In this document: piece by piece, positions 1-10,135 of the stretch
How positions within the stretch are numbered: the stretch's first letter is position 1
How the letters are laid out: every line of letters starts with the position of its first letter
Assembly: GCA_905221605.1 (NCBI GenBank)
Contig: CAJNDS010002649.1
Span: 127,001 to 191,000, forward strand
Direction: 5' to 3'
From: Symbiodinium natans
Taxonomy: Eukaryota > Sar > Dinophyceae > Suessiales > Symbiodiniaceae
Length of the DNA: 64,000 bases
Notes under the pieces: generated by a model
The model's input: the letters and a program-made list of their open reading frames with translations, nothing else
What the model was told of the DNA's origin: nothing
Databases searched by the model: none
Made by a program: the position numbers and the translations under genes

Positions 1-194
1 ACCTATAAACCCTACGAACCCTATAAACCCTAAAGTCTAACCCCTAAACCCTAAACCCTAAACCCTAAACCTGCAGCCCCAAAGGCACGAAGCTCAAGCC
101 GTTCGCCTCGTGCTTTCGCAGCGTTGGGCCGATGACGTCATCCTCGGAACTCTTTCTCCCTTCACGGGGGGGTTTAGGGTTTAGGGTTTAGGGT

Positions 195-225
<31 letters not shown>

Positions 226-300
226 AGGGTTCAGGTTCAGGGTTCAGGGTTCAGGGTTCAGGGTTCAGGGTTTGGGGTTTGGGGTTTGGGGTTTGGGGTT
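1..300. repeat. Telomere-like heptamer arrays flanking an exon
   Basis: CCCTAAA-type repeats occupy about 1-70. TTTAGGG, TTGAGGG, TTCAGGG and TTTGGGG variants occupy about 174-300. The orientation flips around the unique stretch 71-160, so this is not a chromosome end but interstitial repeat around coding sequence. The step-wise change of one base of the heptamer, in homogeneous runs, suggests local slippage or conversion of each variant. Confidence 0.9.
71..160 (-). CDS. Candidate internal exon, unrecognised gene
   Basis: On the minus strand this unique stretch reads openly, with protein-like composition (SSEDDVIGPTLRKHEANG, then LSFVPLGLQ). It ends in CAG directly followed by GTTTAGGG, so the telomere-like array itself would supply a GT donor. 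The upstream boundary near 160 is approximate. Family unknown. Confidence 0.5.
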
Positions 301-659
301 AGGTAGTACGAGAATCTAAGAAGGTAAGAACATTGGCGGGGGGGGGGGGTGGTTTTGCCACCCGCCTAGCTGTTTCCGAAGAGCATAGAATATCGGCAGA
401 AGGGGCTGTTGCTTTGCCACCCACCTGTTTCCGCACAGAGGGTTTCGGGATGTTAACTTTACCACGATACGATAACACACTGTAGTGGGGGAATGTCTCA
501 TATTCAGCTATTTGCCAGGGACTGGTGTGTACAGAGGTTACAATGGTTTCTCAGGTTATGGCAGGGTCAGTGTGTACGATCTGCGGAAGAGGGGTCAGGA
601 TTCGATGTGTTTACTATAGGGCTAGGTGTTTAGCAGTAGTATGGTCCTTAATCTTGAAT

Positions 660-757
660 GGCCCTCAAAACCCTCTGAAAGAAATCTTGAATATGATCCT
701 CTTCAACCCAACAAGGGAAAATATAAAATGTCCCAAGGGCCTACCTAGTAATGAAAA
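660..757. mobile_element. Introner-like element, family D
   Basis: The stretch runs from GGCCCTCAAAACCCTCTGAA to AAGGGCCTACCTAGTAATG. It matches copies at 42203-42283 and 61790-61877, which share the CCCTCTGAA start, a central GATCCTCTTCA-type motif and the AAGGGAAAA...TGTC..AAGGGCC end. About 95 bp, with complementary CCCT/AGGG ends. A weaker relative forms the last intron of the gene at 10136-15997, so the family can act as an intron. Confidence 0.6.
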
Positions 758-811
758 ATACATACCCTAAACCCTAAACCCTAAACCCTAAACCCTAAAC
801 GGGAAAGATCA

Positions 812-919
812 GGCCCAAGAAGCCCACTGCGCCCGCTCCGTGGGGTCGTTCACCAGGGCATAGACCGTTTCCAGCGGCGCGTCCAAGAGCACCTTTCTGG
901 ATTTTGCTTCATGGCTCAT
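812..919 (-). CDS. Candidate exon, possibly a first exon
   Basis: A minus-strand reading of exactly 36 codons starts at ATG (919) with MSHEAKSRKVLLDAPLET and continues VYALVNDPTERAQWASWA. Charge and hydrophobic spacing look like real protein. It lies between two telomere-like arrays (771-800 and 939-996), which would be in flanking introns. A TGA follows at once, so a splice donor must lie close to 812. No family recognised. Confidence 0.55.
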
Positions 920-1074
920 GCACGGGCTTGCCCGAAACCCTAAACCCTAAACCCTAAACCCTAAACCCTAAACCCTAAACCCTAAACCCTAAACCCAGGT
1001 GTAAGGGAACCTAGATTACAGCCGGTCGAAGCCTGAACTCAGGTTACATCTTCCCATGCTTATATACATATAAA

Positions 1075-1184
1075 TATATGTATATATGTATATATGTATA
1101 TATGTATATATGTATATATGTATATATGTATATATGTATATATGTATATATGTATATATGTATATATGTATATATGTATATATG

Positions 1185-1215
<31 letters not shown>

Positions 1216-1240
1216 GTATATATATGTATATATACTTAAA
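1075..1240. repeat. TATATG microsatellite
   Basis: About 165 bp of alternating TATATG/TATA repeat units. The open frames reading IYVYMYIC across it are repeat artefacts. Confidence 0.9.
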
Positions 1241-1383
1241 AGCCTCAGAGCTTGAGGCTTTAGCTTTGCCTAGGGGTTTAGGGTTTAGGGTTTTAGGATT
1301 TTAGGATTTTAGGATTTTAGGATTTTAGGATTTTAGGGTTTTAGGGTTTTAGCTAGGGTGTTAGGTGGTCTCGGGTTTTTGGG

Positions 1384-1712
1384 TTTAGCGCTTTGGGGTC
1401 TTATAGGGTCTTTTTGGATCTTTTAGGGTCTTAGAGGGTCTTATAGGGTCGAATAAGGTCTTCTAGGGCCTTATGGGGTCTTATGGGGTCTTGTAGGGTC
1501 TTATAGGGTCTTGTAGGGTCTTATAGGGTCTAATAGGGTCTGAGAGGGTCTTATAAGGTCTTATAGGGTCTTATAGGGTCTTATAGGGTCTTATAGGGTC
1601 TTATAGGGTCTTATATTGTCTTATAGGGTCTTATATTGTCTTATAGGGTCTTATAGGGTCTTATAGGGTCTTATAGGGTCTTACAGGGTCTTATAGGGTC
1701 TTATAGGGTCTT
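1384..1712 (+). repeat. Decamer satellite (TCTTATAGGG)
   Basis: Roughly thirty imperfect tandem copies of a 10-bp unit, GGGTCTTATA. It follows a heptamer-like run (1275-1350) and merges back into TTTAGGG at its right end (about 1714-1722). The shared AGGG core suggests the decamer grew from the telomere-like repeat. No coding content. Confidence 0.85.
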
Positions 1713-1744
1713 AGGGTTTAGGGTGGCGTTTCTGCTTGCTGCTA

Positions 1745-1822
1745 GATTGGAGCCTCGCATCTGCCTCTCTCGACGATGTCCGTCTGGCCATCCGGGCGCT
1801 CGACCTCTTCCTGGGGGAACCC
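1745..1822 (-). CDS. Candidate exon, strand not settled
   Basis: An island of unique GC-rich sequence between repeats. On the minus strand it follows CCCCCAG and reads EEVERPDGQTDIVERGRCEA. On the plus strand it reads LDWSLASASLDDVRLAIRAL, equally protein-like. The minus strand is preferred only because neighbouring exons are on that strand. Confidence 0.35.
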
Positions 1823-2244
1823 TAAACCCTAAACCCTAAACCCTAAACCCTAAACCCTAAACCCTAAACCGGAGGAGGGAGGGGGGGGGGGGGGGTGGTC
1901 AAGCTAGGTGTCGAGCTCAAGGCCTTCTAGTCTACAGGGTTTTGGGGGCTTCGGCTCTCACATTCGCGCAAGGCAGGCGACAACACACACTCATACCATA
2001 CGAGATCTTTGCTCAATTATCTCGAAGAGTCTCCAGCCCCCACTGATGTAGAGGGCTTGGGGTTTAGGGTTTGGTTCCTAAAATGAAAATCATATTGGTT
2101 TGGGGGAGCAGTTTGCTTCTTCAGCTCAAGGGGGGTGGGTACCTAGGGAACTTTCAGGGAGGCTTCGGGAGCCTTCAAAAGTAGTGGAGGTATTCGGGAA
2201 CCTTGGGTTCCATAGCTACTATGATCATATGAACTTGTAAAGAA

Positions 2245-2758
2245 ACGTCCGAAGTCCAAGCGTCAGACTTGCGGTGGGCCAAGAGGCCTTCGGCGATGTC
2301 GTCGAGGTCCCAACTCCTTCAGGGTTTAGGGTTTAGGGTTCAGGGTTTAAGGTTTAGGGTTTAGGGTTTAGGGTTTAGGGTTTAGGGTTTAGGGTTTAGG
2401 GTTTAGGGTTTAGGGTACAGTCTGTGGGTTTTGGGTGGGTCTGCGGTTGGATCTGTAGGGCTTGAGGTGCTATGAGGATGTTCCCCGCATAGAGTTTAGA
2501 GGGCGAAGTGCGCAACACGCAGATCTCTTCGAAAGTGGTACCGCTAAGGACATGCAAAAACCATCTTAGGGTTTAGGGTTCACGGTTTAGGGTTTAGGGT
2601 TTAGGGTTTAGGGCTACCAGGGGTTCGGGGCAGGCGCGATTGATACCCAAGTAGTTGATCCTTTTCGTCCGGTAGGTATCATTCCATGCAAGGTTCAGCA
2701 TGCAGCGGCTTCGGAACCCTCTGTTGGTCGATCGCACGCCCAATATGGCCCAGGGTGC
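2245..2758 (-). CDS. Cluster of three candidate exons, unrecognised gene
   Basis: Three unique islands read well on the minus strand, separated by TTTAGGG arrays (about 2323-2415 and 2569-2613). They are 2612-2758 (including GVRSTNRGFRSRCMLNLAWN and DTYRTKRINYLGINRACPEP), 2453-2555 (HVLSGTTFEEICVLRTSPSK, then LYAGNILIAPQ) and 2245-2318 (SWDLDDIAEGLLAHRKSDAW). Transcribed right to left they would be successive exons of one gene. Junctions were not resolved and no domain was recognised. The telomere-like arrays would again be intronic. Confidence 0.5.
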
Positions 2759-2934
2759 GTGTATCGCAGTTCATCTATTTCGATTGCCGAACAAGTGCTT
2801 CCCCCTCCAGTCAGTAAGGCAAGGCATCTCGTGAAAGCGAAGGCTCAGACACACAAGCCCCTGCCTGAAGTCATTCCGCTGCACCCTGAACGCTATAGAC
2901 ACTAAAAACCTTAAACCTTGAACCCTGAACCCTA

Positions 2935-3025
2935 AAGCCTCAACAGGCCCGTGAGCCGGCCTTGGGGGGGTCAGCGTCCAGGCTAGGATGTCTCGCAGCT
3001 CTTCTTGGTCTGGAGGCTTCCTTGA
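2935..3025 (-). CDS. Candidate exon
   Basis: The minus strand reads KPPDQEELRDILAWTLTPPR then PAHGPVEA, up to a possible GC donor that runs into GCTTTAGGG. A TTTAGGG array (about 3055-3117) lies on its upstream side. Probably the same gene as the exons at 2245-2758. Confidence 0.45.
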
Positions 3026-3738
3026 CTGCACTTCTCAGAGGTTCAGAGGTTTCGGGTTTAGGGTTTAGGGTTTAGGGTTTAGGGTTTAGGGTTTAGGGTT
3101 TAGGGTTTAGGGTTTAGGAGGCACTTAGAACCCAGTTTTTTAACAGCACTGATAAGCCAGCTCTAACCCAAATCCCAGCAGATTTGCAGGCTTTGGGCCT
3201 TGTAGCTAAGTCAAAACTTCAGCTACGAATACTTGTCACGCATGTCTAGGGGGACGCCGGGCCCCGTACCCTCAACCCTACGCCGGGCTGGGCCGCGACA
3301 GAAAAAATCGTACGAAAAGGAACCCTCTTAAAACCTCCCAAAGGGAAGCTCATGAACCATCCCCGAAAGGGGCCTACCCAGTCTTCCTAGGAACTTGTTC
3401 GAGATCCTGATCCCGGGATCTGGAGAGACCGATTCACTACCTAAGCCCTGTTGACATGGACTGAGCTCCACCTTAAATGACCTTAATTAGGCCTAATGAT
3501 CCTTAGATAGCCTTAATTATGGGGAACCCTGCAGAAGTAGTGATTGTTTGAATTCAGGCCTCCTCTCCCTTGAACTCTACCAAGGCCCTTTTCCAACCAG
3601 GCCTCTGCAAACCCAAGCTCCAAACCCTAGACCTTATAAACCTTTGGGCTTAAAACCCTAAACCTTAAAACCCCAAACACCAAACCCCCCTAAACCCTAA
3701 ACCCTAAACCCTAAACCCTAAACCCTAAACCTGAAACT

Positions 3739-3825
3739 TTTTGCCTCGAGATGGGGCCCAAGGGGCGCGTGGTCCCGGAAGGGGAGGAGGTTTGGCAAGG
3801 AGGCCGGCCCATCCACGAAATCCAT
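3739..3825 (-). CDS. Candidate exon, possibly a first exon
   Basis: The minus strand reads from ATG at 3825: MDFVDGPASLPNLLPFRDHA, then PLGPHLEAK. It is flanked by a CCCTAAA array (about 3684-3731) and TTTAGGG arrays (3837-3975). The opposite arrangement of repeat on its two sides recurs around many exons here. Function unknown. Confidence 0.45.
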
Positions 3826-4254
3826 GCTGGGGTTTCGGGTTTAGGGTTTAGGGTTTAGGGTTTAGGGATTAGGGTTTAGGGTTTGGGGTTTGGGGTTTGG
3901 GGTTTAGGGTTTAGGGGCTTCAGGGTTTAGGGTTTCGGGGCTTCAGGGTTTAGGGGCTTCAGGGTTTCAGGGTGGCCTTAGGGGCTGCGACGATCACACC
4001 CGCATAAGGCAGACAGCCTTAAGGTCGAAAGGCTCGGAGCGGGGTTGAGGGGCTCAGGGGGTTTTGGAGTTTTCTGCAGCACCATCTCCGAAGAGCGAAT
4101 ATCTTGTTTTGGAGTTTTGGAGCTTTGGGTTTTTGGAGCTTTGGAGCTTTGGGGCTTTGGGGCTTTGGGGCTTTGGGGCTTTGGAGTTTTTCGGTTTTGT
4201 TTTGTTTTTGTTTGGGGGGGGGGGGGGGGGGGGCGGGAGTTCCGAGGTTGACGG

Positions 4255-4345
4255 CCTCGGGTTTGGGGGGAATACCGGCCGCAAGAAAAGAAGGCGGCTC
4301 TGGGGGCCTCGAGCCGGCGTAGCCTGCGCAAGTTCGGGGCCCTCA
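4255..4345 (-). CDS. Candidate exon (weak)
   Basis: The minus strand reads MRAPNLRRLRRLEAPRAAFF beside a poly-G tract at 4216-4233. Arginine-rich and short, so it could be chance. The long open frames at 4045-4360 on both strands come from a CTTTGG-type repeat and are not genes. Confidence 0.25.
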
Positions 4346-4914
4346 TGACTTTAAGCACCTCAAGGGGGTAAGGGTTTAGGGTTCAGGGTTTAAGGTTCAG
4401 GGTTTGTTTTTGAGGGTTTAGGGTAACTTGAACTCGATCATTCGTGCTCATGCCCTGCCGCTGTGCGTTACGAATACCGAACAAAAGTGCAAATGTGTGC
4501 ACCCACCTCGTCCAACTCCACCCAATGTACGTCTGTTTAGGGTTTAGGTTTAGCGTCCAGGGCACTTTCTGCCAATTCAAGCCAGAACCCTGAACCCCTA
4601 AACAGGGCAAAATTCCTGGGCTTCAGTTGCTCATCACAGGGACCTTCTTTGGCCATATGTCTTACAACCCAGGAACCCTAACAAAAACCAACGCCTAGGA
4701 ACACTACAAACCACTAAGGACCTAGGAACTCCACCCGGTTGCCCGGAAAGAAACCCAACAACCCTTTGTTCGCCTAGGAGCCCCAAGAACCTCTGCGGGG
4801 ATGGCCCCTAAAACCCCTCTGAAAGCAAATGCCAGCCTCTTAAAACCCAATAAGAGAAAAGACATCTAATCATCTAGTAAACCCTAAACCCTAAACCCTA
4901 AGCCCAAGCCCACA

Positions 4915-5110
4915 CAACGTTTTCTTCCTGCGGACGCGGTCAGGCCAGCGCCGAGCTTTGCGGTCGCTGACGTCCTCGTGGGCTTCCAGGGGAAGCCCCG
5001 CGATGGGCCTGGCCCCATGCGTCGCAATTTGGGACTGAAGGGTTTCGACTCTCCCACTCGCACAAGGGGCAAGGCATCGGTTGGATCCATAAGTCTGCTA
5101 GGATAGTGAC
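4915..5110 (-). CDS. Candidate exon, unrecognised gene
   Basis: About 60 codons are open on the minus strand, including LMDPTDALPLVRVGESKPFS, PKLRRMGPGPSRGFPWKPTR and TSATAKLGAGLTASAGRKRC. It ends close to a GC or GT donor that leads into TTAGGG repeats at 4879-4903. It is flanked by arrays on both sides. No domain recognised. Confidence 0.45.
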
Positions 5111-5936
5111 TGAGGGGTTTAGGGTTTAGGGTTTGAGGGTTTGATAGGGTTTGAGGGTTTTTTTGGGGGGGGGGCAAGTCGAAACAAGGGAGCCTCCTTG
5201 AGAGCTGCTGAGAGAGGGCCTGGCGTGCTCAACGCAGCTGGCCTTGGGGCCGAGGACAGCGTTTTAGGGATCAGGGGTTTGGGCTTAGGGTTTAGGGTTA
5301 GGGCTTGCCTATGAACATACCTTGTTGCAAGGTGACATCTGAGAAGATGCCTTGGAAAAGACGTGAGATTTCGAGCTTTTGAGGGAAAGTTGTTTAGGGT
5401 TTAGGTTTTTGGGTTTAGGGTTTAGGGTTTAGGGTTGGGATGTTCCCCCTTATACTAGCAGTCCTTAATGGGGATTGTAGTACCTCCTATTTGAATTCCT
5501 AGATCAAGGCTTTGGGATGTCTTGGGGGGGTGTTGAGGCTTTATTAGGGTACAGAGACAGAGACATGCAGAGCGTAGGGCTTAGGGCTTTCAGATGCACG
5601 ATCGTATCAGCTGCCATCTGGGCGTTCTGACCATACAGCCTCGCTAGAAAACGCCCTGTGCAGTCCGAAGTGCAGTAGCGCATCCCCAAACCCTAAACCC
5701 TAAACACTAAACCCTAAACCCTAAGCCCTAAACCCTAAACCCCAAACCCCATCCTAAGCAGCCCAAACGATTAAGAAAGCCTTAGCAGCTGCTTCGCGAG
5801 TGCATCCCAGGGGCAACCACCCCGTTTACCCGGCCGCACCTGTCATGGGCACGCATGTGCATGGCCGACGAACAACCAAAGGCTGTGACAACTTGTCCGA
5901 GACATGTCTGATAGCACTAATGACCGCGAGCAGGGA

Positions 5937-6103
5937 GCCCTCATGCAATTAGGGTTTAGGGTTTAGGGTTTAGGGTTTAGGGTTCAGGGTTCAGGGTTCA
6001 GGGTTCAGGGTTCAGGGTTCAGGGTTCAGGGTTCAGGGTTCAGGGTTCAGGGTTCAGGGTTTAGGGTTTAGGGTTTAGGGTTTAGGGTTTAGGGTTTAGG
6101 GTT
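5937..6103 (+). repeat. Three-block heptamer array (TTTAGGG / TTCAGGG / TTTAGGG)
   Basis: A run of TTTAGGG is followed by about a dozen TTCAGGG units and then TTTAGGG again. The sharp block borders mean the variant was amplified as a unit inside an older array. A short candidate minus-strand exon (about 6104-6175, reading WQGGRRERMARAQSASGG) abuts its right end. Confidence 0.85.
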
Positions 6104-6639
6104 GATCCCTCCTGAGGCACTTTGCGCTCTGGCCATCCTCTCTCGGCGTCCGCCCTGCCACTGCAGGGAAGTTTGGGGGGGTTGCAACACATGACTGCGG
6201 GGAAGGCTAGAAGATCTTGGGTCACCATGCGTGTTCTCCTCATTTTGCTTCAGACCATGGGTCCTTACAAGCCATGGGGTTACAGAGCCGCAAGGCCAGG
6301 AAACGTTCACCCTGCCACCGAGGAAATCTAATTCTCAGCACAGCTGCACACACACCCATCCCTGTAAGCGCCAAGAAGGTTTGCACGCACAGAGAACCAA
6401 AAGCACCCTAAACCCGAAGCTCATGATGCTGCTGTTTGGGCACGTGCCTCTGGGCGTCTCGCGGTGCGAAGCGTTGAGAATAGGGGCTGGGCGTCCAGCA
6501 GACCTAGGGCAAGTTCGTGTACGTATGAGGGATTCCTGGATTCCTTCCAGTTCGTTCTGAAGAGTGACTTGAAGAAAGATAGGCGACCTACAAAGGATAT
6601 TCGGGAACTCGCGATCCGGAATTCCCTTCCCCAATAAGA

Positions 6640-6806
6640 GCAACTAGGAACCCCTCTGAAAAATCTCCCTCAACATGATCCTCTACATCCCCTGCGTATT
6701 CCCAGTAACCATATTGCACCCTTTTTGGGGTTGGTTATTTTCTAAGGGACCTTGAACCCCAAAAATAGGGAAACGGAGTACCACCTGGGCCACCAAGTCT
6801 CACTTT
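6640..6806. mobile_element. Introner-like copies: part of family D followed by family B
   Basis: 6640-6705 carries the CCCCTCTGAAAAAT...GATCCTCTACA motif of family D. 6706-6806 is a family B copy, recognisable by CCAGTAACCATATTGCACCC, GGGGTTGGTTATTTTCTAAG, GGACCTTGAACCCC and the end ACCTGGGCCACCAAG. The family B pattern is the same as in introns of the gene at 10136-15997, so a minus-strand transcript may be spliced here. Confidence 0.65.
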
Positions 6807-7274
6807 GGCTCACCTTTTTAAGGGTCCATACGCCGCCTTGAAACCCCCCCCCCCCTCCCTTAGGAACCCTACAACCCTACAACCCTAAACCCGAAACCCA
6901 AAACCTAAACCCTAAACCCTCAAGCACACCAGCATTGCGAGCGACGCTGGTTGGGAGCTCTGCCGCGACCGCAGCGCCAAGCTCGGCCTCAGCTTGGTTT
7001 TCCCTAAACTAAACCCTATAGAATAGCCCTAAGGCCCTAAAACCCTAAACTCTCTGGACTCTCATAGCCCTAAACCCTAAACCCAAAACCCAAAACCCTA
7101 AACGCTAGAATAGCCCTAAGGCCCTAAAACCCGAAACTCTCTGAACTCTAATGGCCCTAAGCCCTAAACAGCCCCCCGAGCGAACTGCCACTAACCCTCC
7201 TCTGAAGGCAGCAAACAATTGTTTAGGGTTTAGGGTTTAGGGATTAGGGATTAGGGTTTAGGGTTTAGGGTTTA

Positions 7275-7385
7275 GGGACGTGGGGGCTGTGCGTTAGGGC
7301 CATAGTCCCCCTTGCGCTGCCCACATGAAGCCCAGCTGCTGCACATCGGCGTGCACTTGCAGACGAGGGCTCGACGAATTTCCTT
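7275..7385 (-). CDS. Candidate exon
   Basis: A unique island between large TTTAGGG arrays. The minus strand reads SSSPRLQVHADVQQLGFMWA then AQGGLWP in one frame, and IRRALVCKCTPMCSSWASCG in another, so the frame is not settled. Confidence 0.35.
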
Positions 7386-7615
7386 AGGGTTTAGGGTTTA
7401 GGGTTTAGGGTTTAGGGTTTAGGGTTTAGGGTTTAGGGTTTAGGGTTTAGGGTTTAGGGTTTAGGGTTTAGGGTTTAGGGTTTAGGGTTTAGGGTTTAGG
7501 GTTTAGGGTCTACGGTTTAGGGTTTAGGGTCTAGGGTTTAGGGTCTAGGGTTTAGGGTTTCGGGTTTAGGGTCTGGGGTTTAGGGTTTAGGGTTTGGGGT
7601 TTAGGGTTTAGGGTG
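7383..7615 (+). repeat. Long TTTAGGG array
   Basis: About 230 bp, initially near-perfect heptamers, then degenerating (TCTAGGG, TTTCGGG, TTTGGGG) towards the right. One of the two longest TTTAGGG blocks in the window, the other being 13650-13805. Confidence 0.95.
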
Positions 7616-8393
7616 TAAGGTTTTTGCCGCCTGCCTAGCAGCCTATAGGGCTTTGAGGGTTTGGGAAGGCAGGACAAAAAACTATCAACAACATCTACAA
7701 ACTCTAAAAACTCATAAGCCTTTGAACCCCACCTGAAGCCCCAAACCCTATAAACATCCACGAACCCCAAAATTAACCCTGTGAGCCTCTTGAACCCTAC
7801 TTGAAATCTCGAGGGGCGCGGGCGCAGACTCGGGGAGCTCTGCTGCCGCCGTGGGGGCGTGCGGTCCCCTCCTGCGCTCATGTCTTGGGGAGCTCAGCGT
7901 GCTAATCTTCGGGTCTGGGGTTTGGGGTTTAGGGTTTTTTTCCCTCCTGCGCAGGTTTAGGGTCTATGGCCTTTAGGGTTTAGTGGTTTAGGGGTTTAGG
8001 AGGTTGAGAATAGACTTGATGCTTTAGGGTCTTCGGGCTTCAAGATGTGGTTGCACATGGGCTCTTTGGATGTAGGATGTAGGTTTTGTGGCTTTGGAGC
8101 CGAGGGGTAGGGTTTAGGGATTGAAGTTGCTTATGCACCCTCATTCCCGGGGGGGGGGGGGGGGGGGGGGGGGGAGGGGGAGCAGGCGCCAAGCTCGCAA
8201 GGCACGCTTGGTCGACCCTTAAAAGTGTTCCTATACAGTGGGCTCCAAACGTGCTGCAGTGTACATGGTTACATTCTGCTGCATGGCACACGGGCAACAG
8301 CACACACTCACACGTTCTCTGCAGTCGCATCCGCGCCAGAGAAGCATCTAGAGACAACGACCGTCGCCCGCAGCCGCTGTAGCCGTAGCTCAC

Positions 8394-8458
8394 CCTAAAC
8401 CCTAAACCCTAAACCCTAAACCCTAAACCCTAAACCCTAAACCCTAAACCCTAAACCC
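8394..8458 (-). repeat. CCCTAAA array
   Basis: Nine near-perfect heptamers next to a possible minus-strand frame at 8040-8393 that is interrupted by a poly-G tract (about 8149-8174) and is therefore doubtful. Confidence 0.9.
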
Positions 8459-8663
8459 TCACGTAATCATACCTCGAGCCTGCAGAAGGCCTCCCGCACA
8501 GCTCAGCTACAAGCAGATGCGGGTAGAACTACATAGGGCAATACATGACCTCTGCCGACTTCCCCTGCAACCCTAGTAAGGTAACTTTACCTATACTCCG
8601 GTCAGAACCTGAATTTACGCGAAAAAACAGAAAGTATTTGTAATATTCCCTTTGGTTGATTGA

Positions 8664-9239
8664 TATTGATAAATATAAATATGAACATAAATATAAATAT
8701 AAATATAAATATAAATATAAATATAAATATAAATATAAATATAAATATAAAGTGAGTGAGTGAGTGGACGGCCTGGGGTGCACTCCGGCCAACGGAAACG
8801 TTCCCTCCCGCCATCTCTTCCCCCCTCCGCTTGCGTCATTGGGGAGGTCCGGCAAGAGTTCGACGCTCCGAGCCCCTCAATCCGAGCTGGGAAAAACGCC
8901 ACCCGAACCTCCATGGGCCCGCCCCCCCAAGCCGGGCGGCTTGGGTTGGATTTGGGCACTTAGGCAAGACAGCCCACTTCACAGGAACAGAAACTCTTCC
9001 CCTTGCGATCCCTCACAAAGGTACTAAGCTGGGGGCATTGGCTCGGAGACAGGGCTTGGGGTGCGGGGTGGTCGTACCAAACACGCACACACGCACCGGC
9101 AGCAAGACTAAGGGAAAAAGCAAGTTCAGCTAATCCCCTTTTGGCTGCACAAACTCCAACAGTATCCCCTTGGCATGCGGGGCAATGCCTGCAACTCAAG
9201 GCACCGCCAATATAAATATAAATATAAATATAAATATAA

Positions 9240-9272
<33 letters not shown>

Positions 9273-9428
9273 TATTTATTTATTTGTTTATATTTATACT
9301 TATATTTATATTTTATTGATATTTGATTTATTTGCTTATTTATTGATTTTGTTTATTTATGTATTTGTTTATTTATGTATTTGTTTATTTATATATATAT
9401 GGCTATATATATATATATGTATATATAG
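8664..9428. repeat. AT-rich microsatellites flanking unique DNA
   Basis: (TAAATA)n covers about 8664-8750 and 9209-9241. TA, TTTATA and TATTTGTTTATT-like runs cover 9241-9428. Between them, 8756-9133 is GC-rich and open on several frames of both strands. I could not decide whether any is coding. 9430-10000 is unique sequence with only short frames and no recognised product. Confidence 0.75.
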
Positions 9429-10006
9429 AAACGAAAATATAATTCCTACGGGGGCTGCAGATACGATCATTTGGGCTCCTTGCAAAGAAGCCTGCAGCGA
9501 GTTACATATCAAGCCAGCGAGCCTCCAATCAAAGCCCAGGAGTTGTGGGCGCGGGGCGTCTGCTGGACTTCCTGTGGCGAGGCGCGAGGGGCGGTTTAGC
9601 GTTTAGGGACCCTCGCACAAGGAAGCTAAGGCAGCACAGCGAGGTGTTGACCTGCCCATCTCGGCCAAAGCAAATCTCAAAAGTGCCTTGAGTATGCAAC
9701 CGAAGCGCTCGGCTTCCGCTCGGCTGATCCAAAGCAGCACTGCTAGCGGGGATTGTGGGTGTGTGACACAGTGGTTCAAGACACGCTTCGCGCTTCACCC
9801 ACTCAAGAAATCTGCAGTCTTATACTGTTGGGAACTCAGATCTGCCCTGGGCCGGAGACGGCCCGTGATAAGCCTACTGGATTGCATGACCAACGGCGCT
9901 GCTGAAAACGACGCATGTGCTGGAAGTGCGAATGGTCTTGCAACCCAGCAGCAGGGCAATTCCTCCGGCAGAAGATTGGCCATATGCATGGGTGCCCCTT
10001 CTATAG

Positions 10007-10060
10007 CTAAACCCTAAACCCTAAACCCTAAACCCTAAACCCTAAACCCTAAACCCTAAA
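10007..10060 (-). repeat. CCCTAAA array beyond the 3' end of the 14-exon gene
   Basis: Seven heptamers lying 75-130 bp past the stop codon (10136-10138) of the minus-strand gene, so here the repeat is 3' flanking or UTR rather than intronic. Confidence 0.85.
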
Positions 10061-10135
10061 ACCCTTTCCTGGAAGAGATGCTAAGACATCGGTGCTAATA
10101 AGCACCTTCCTAATCTCACAGACCTCGTCCTCCTC

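Noticed and set aside
1-70. A chromosome end (true telomere) at the left edge
   Set aside because: The repeats are degenerate, flip orientation within 200 bp and flank apparent exon sequence, and similar arrays occur throughout the window. Nothing marks this edge as terminal.
1086-1304. Open frame reading IYVYMYIC repeats
   Set aside because: It is a translation of the TATATG microsatellite.
3978-4360. Several overlapping frames up to 126 codons on both strands
   Set aside because: They arise from a CTTTGG/CTTTGGGG repeat and a poly-G tract. Composition is low-complexity in every frame.
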